Positions 62,235 through 64,000 of a stretch of DNA of 64,000 nucleotides are shown here, piece after piece. A program made the position numbers and the translations under genes. The notes below the pieces were generated by a model, which searched no databases, was not told the DNA's origin, and saw nothing but the letters and a program-made list of their open reading frames with translations. This stretch comes from Rossellomorea sp. AcN35-11 (lineage in GTDB: Bacteria; Bacillota; Bacilli; Bacillales; Bacillaceae_B), in assembly GCA_030388825.1 (NCBI GenBank), contig CP128835.1:3094001-3158000 (forward strand), written 5' to 3'. Every line of letters begins with the position of its first letter. The stretch's first letter is position 1.

Positions 62235-63250
62235 TGCTGTTCTCCTCCTGATCCAGTGAAATAGTTTTCAATCAATTTAATGAGATCGAATGCACCTGAG
62301 CTCTTATTCGATAGAACAGCCACTTTAATATCTCTTTCAGGGTAATGTGCTGCATGAAAACTCACACCAGGATCATATCCCATCACATGATGTTTATTCG
62401 GAGGGTTGAGCCACATGCCGTAGCCATAATATACTCCTTCTCTCACTTTGACATGGGGACTAGTCATCCGTCTTGTATTCTCTTCGCTTAGAAGTTTATT
62501 TGACTTGAAAGCTTCCCAGAATTGGACCATATCCGGCCCTGTAACATATGCCCCGCCGTCAGCTCCTCCCTGTATTGGAATGGAGTAGAAGTTGGTTCTC
62601 CATGCATGGTCTGGTTCATCAATATATCCGTATGCTGTATTCTCAGGTAGACGATCTAAACGAAAATACCCGGAAGCATTCATCATCCCAGTTCTAAATA
62701 TATGCCTTTCAATATACTCTTGTACCGTCAATCCCGACAGCTTCTCGATGATCAATCCCAATAAGATGTATCCGGCATTATTATAATGAAATCTCTCACC
62801 TGGAAGAAACTTCATATGTTCATTTTGAAAGAATGGTAGGAAATCTTCTCCCCTGGTCATTAAATACATAGGAGTCTGTTTCCATAATTCTTCGAAATCA
62901 TCCATCACTTCTTCATCAAAGTAGTCCGGAATGCCGGATGTATGGGTAAGTAAGTGATGAATGGTAATAGAATCATCGAAATGGGGGAAAGAGTAAGGCA
63001 GACACTCTTTCATAGAAGTATGGAAAGATATCCATTGCTTCTCTACAAGCTGGCAGATGGCTACAGCAGTAAATAACTTGCAGCCTGATGCAATGCCAAA
63101 TCGGGTATCAATCAAATTTGGCCTGCGATTACTACGGTCAGCGAGACCATATGAAGAGTTCACGAGAACAGATTCCTTCTCTTTTATCACAACCGACCCT
63201 GAAAAACGATTATGTTCAGCATGATTGTGAATCATTGTATTGAGGTTCAT
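62231..63250 (-). CDS. Serine hydrolase, beta-lactamase/DD-peptidase fold
   Basis: 339 residues. The class C beta-lactamase-like catalytic S-x-x-K is SGCK within FGIASGCKLFTAVAI (about residue 55), the Tyr motif is YNNAG (about residue 155), and a late HAAHYPERDI stands where the KTG/HxG motif lies. HLLTHTSGIPDY is a further family mark. There is no signal peptide, so it acts in the cytosol. The natural substrate is unknown; relatives are esterases or peptidases. It is co-translated with the downstream GNAT-pentapeptide gene (ATGA overlap). Confidence 0.88.
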   Translation of the reverse strand: MNLNTMIHNHAEHNRFSGSVVIKEKESVLVNSSYGLADRSNRRPNLIDTRFGIASGCKLFTAVAICQLVEKQWISFHTSMKECLPYSFPHFDDSITIHHLLTHTSGIPDYFDEEVMDDFEELWKQTPMYLMTRGEDFLPFFQNEHMKFLPGERFHYNNAGYILLGLIIEKLSGLTVQEYIERHIFRTGMMNASGYFRLDRLPENTAYGYIDEPDHAWRTNFYSIPIQGGADGGAYVTGPDMVQFWEAFKSNKLLSEENTRRMTSPHVKVREGVYYGYGMWLNPPNKHHVMGYDPGVSFHAAHYPERDIKVAVLSNKSSGAFDLIKLIENYFTGSGGEQQ

Positions 63251-63355
63251 TTAAACCATCATCCTAACCTTAGTGGATTACATCATTCAAACGCAGTTTC
63301 AGGTAAATTATACCTTAAATGTGTAAGATTGTCATAAAAAAACGGAGTAAAAGAA

Positions 63356-64000
63356 CTACCTTTTCCATCTAAGCTTCTTGTACTTTCTCTTCCCAACCTG
63401 TACAACCATTCCATCTTCAATCGTCACTACAGAACGTACATCCAACACTTTCTTCGAATCAATTCTGATTCCTCCGTTTAGGATCATCCGGCGTGCTTCA
63501 CTCTTAGAGCTTTGCATGTTTAAAGAGACAAGGAGATCCACAACCGAGACCTTCTCCCCCCCTCTCCATTCTTCTTCAGGAATGTCTTCTGGAAGAGCCC
63601 CTTTTTGAAAAACCTCCCTGAACCGTTTTTCTGCATGATCAGCTGCCTTTTGACCATGGTACATTCTGACGATGGTTTTACCTAACAGTACTTTGGCATC
63701 TCTCGGGTGAAGGGTGCCCTCCTCTATATCCTTAACGGTCTTCCACTTATCTTCTAATGACAGATCGGTGATAAGATCAAAGTATTTCGTAATTAACTCA
63801 TCAGGAATCGACATGGTCTTCCCAAACATTTGATTAGGTTCTTCATTAATGCCAATATAGTTATATTTAGATTTCGACATTTTTTCCACACCGTCAAGAC
63901 CTTCCAGTAATGGAAGCAATATAACTACTTGCTTTTCCTGGTTGTAATGTTCTTGAAGATGCCTTCCCATCAATACATTGAATTGCTGATCTGTACCACC
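63356..64000 (-). CDS. tyrZ: Tyrosyl-tRNA synthetase, C-terminal part (TyrZ type), cut by window edge
   Basis: The frame is open to base 64000 and reads [14 protein letters not shown] at the edge, so the 5' half lies outside. KMSKS appears as [12 protein letters not shown] (class I signature), and a C-terminal S4 RNA-binding domain is present ([37 protein letters not shown]). KMSKS rather than KFGKT points to the TyrZ-like form of Bacillus. It charges tRNA-Tyr with tyrosine. The symbol tyrZ is likely but tyrS is possible. Any leader or T-box is outside the window. Confidence 0.92.
   Translation of the reverse strand, partial: GGTDQQFNVLMGRHLQEHYNQEKQVVILLPLLEGLDGVEKMSKSKYNYIGINEEPNQMFGKTMSIPDELITKYFDLITDLSLEDKWKTVKDIEEGTLHPRDAKVLLGKTIVRMYHGQKAADHAEKRFREVFQKGALPEDIPEEEWRGGEKVSVVDLLVSLNMQSSKSEARRMILNGGIRIDSKKVLDVRSVVTIEDGMVVQVGKRKYKKLRWKR

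Overview
The window looks like chromosomal DNA of a spore-forming, low-to-mid GC Bacillaceae (Bacillus sensu lato, possibly a Rossellomorea-type species; the genus is only a guess). Supporting signs are strong AGGAGG ribosome binding sites, GTG/TTG starts, many U-tailed hairpin terminators, a SpoIIP endopeptidase, an exosporium-type collagen-like protein, a YtcB/YtcC/CotS-like spore-coat cluster, DUF3889 and DUF3892 proteins, and a YwqA-like SNF2 helicase. I see no rRNA, tRNA, CRISPR array, IS element or prophage.

Layout. 0-8 kb: the frameshifted 5' part of an AidB-like acyl-CoA dehydrogenase with its MerR (LiuR-like) regulator and operator, a nucleoside hydrolase, a 2H phosphoesterase, guaC, a very large GNAT fusion gene and small proteins. 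8-26 kb: mostly minus-strand accessory genes, including a TraB-family membrane protein, a DUF4145 protein, a YrzF-like kinase, an XRE regulator, an APH kinase, a HAD phosphatase, five GNAT acetyltransferases, two Nudix hydrolases, a VOC protein, a broken lipoprotein, a small sigma-like factor, a SAM methyltransferase, a cupin, an MscS channel and a MerR/SDR divergent pair. 26-28 kb: a V4R-STAS protein.

28-40.5 kb is the most interesting region, a probable spore surface locus. It holds a BclA-like collagen protein with 14 near-identical 12-residue repeats and a small kinase-like protein. Next come four proteins that share one ~57-residue LGD...VW domain in different settings (two stand-alone, one inside an acidic Cys-repeat/Lys-rich protein, one at the end of a long basic disordered protein). 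A compact operon follows: PIG-L deacetylase, GT4 glycosyltransferase, ATP-grasp ligase, CotS-like kinase, second GT4 and NAD-dependent sugar epimerase. Several of these genes are preceded by AC-N16-CATAnnnTA-like sequences typical of mother-cell sigma K promoters. I infer a late-sporulation system that builds, modifies and decorates an outer spore layer.

40.5-64 kb: a HemY-like oxidase, SpoIIP, small conserved proteins, a secreted helical protein, TetR plus RND efflux, GNAT, an MFS drug exporter, DinB, a TetR-controlled ABC exporter with twin operators, the SNF2 helicase, a candidate type I toxin peptide, a SatP-like acetate transporter, a GyrI-like protein, a GNAT-pentapeptide protein coupled to a serine hydrolase, and the 3' part of a tyrosyl-tRNA synthetase.

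A window-wide oddity: at least ten otherwise intact genes are broken by single-base changes, nearly always one extra base and usually in a homopolymer. In each case correcting the base restores a protein of normal length. Sequencing overcalls explain this best, so these genes are reported as frameshifted with the restored product described.
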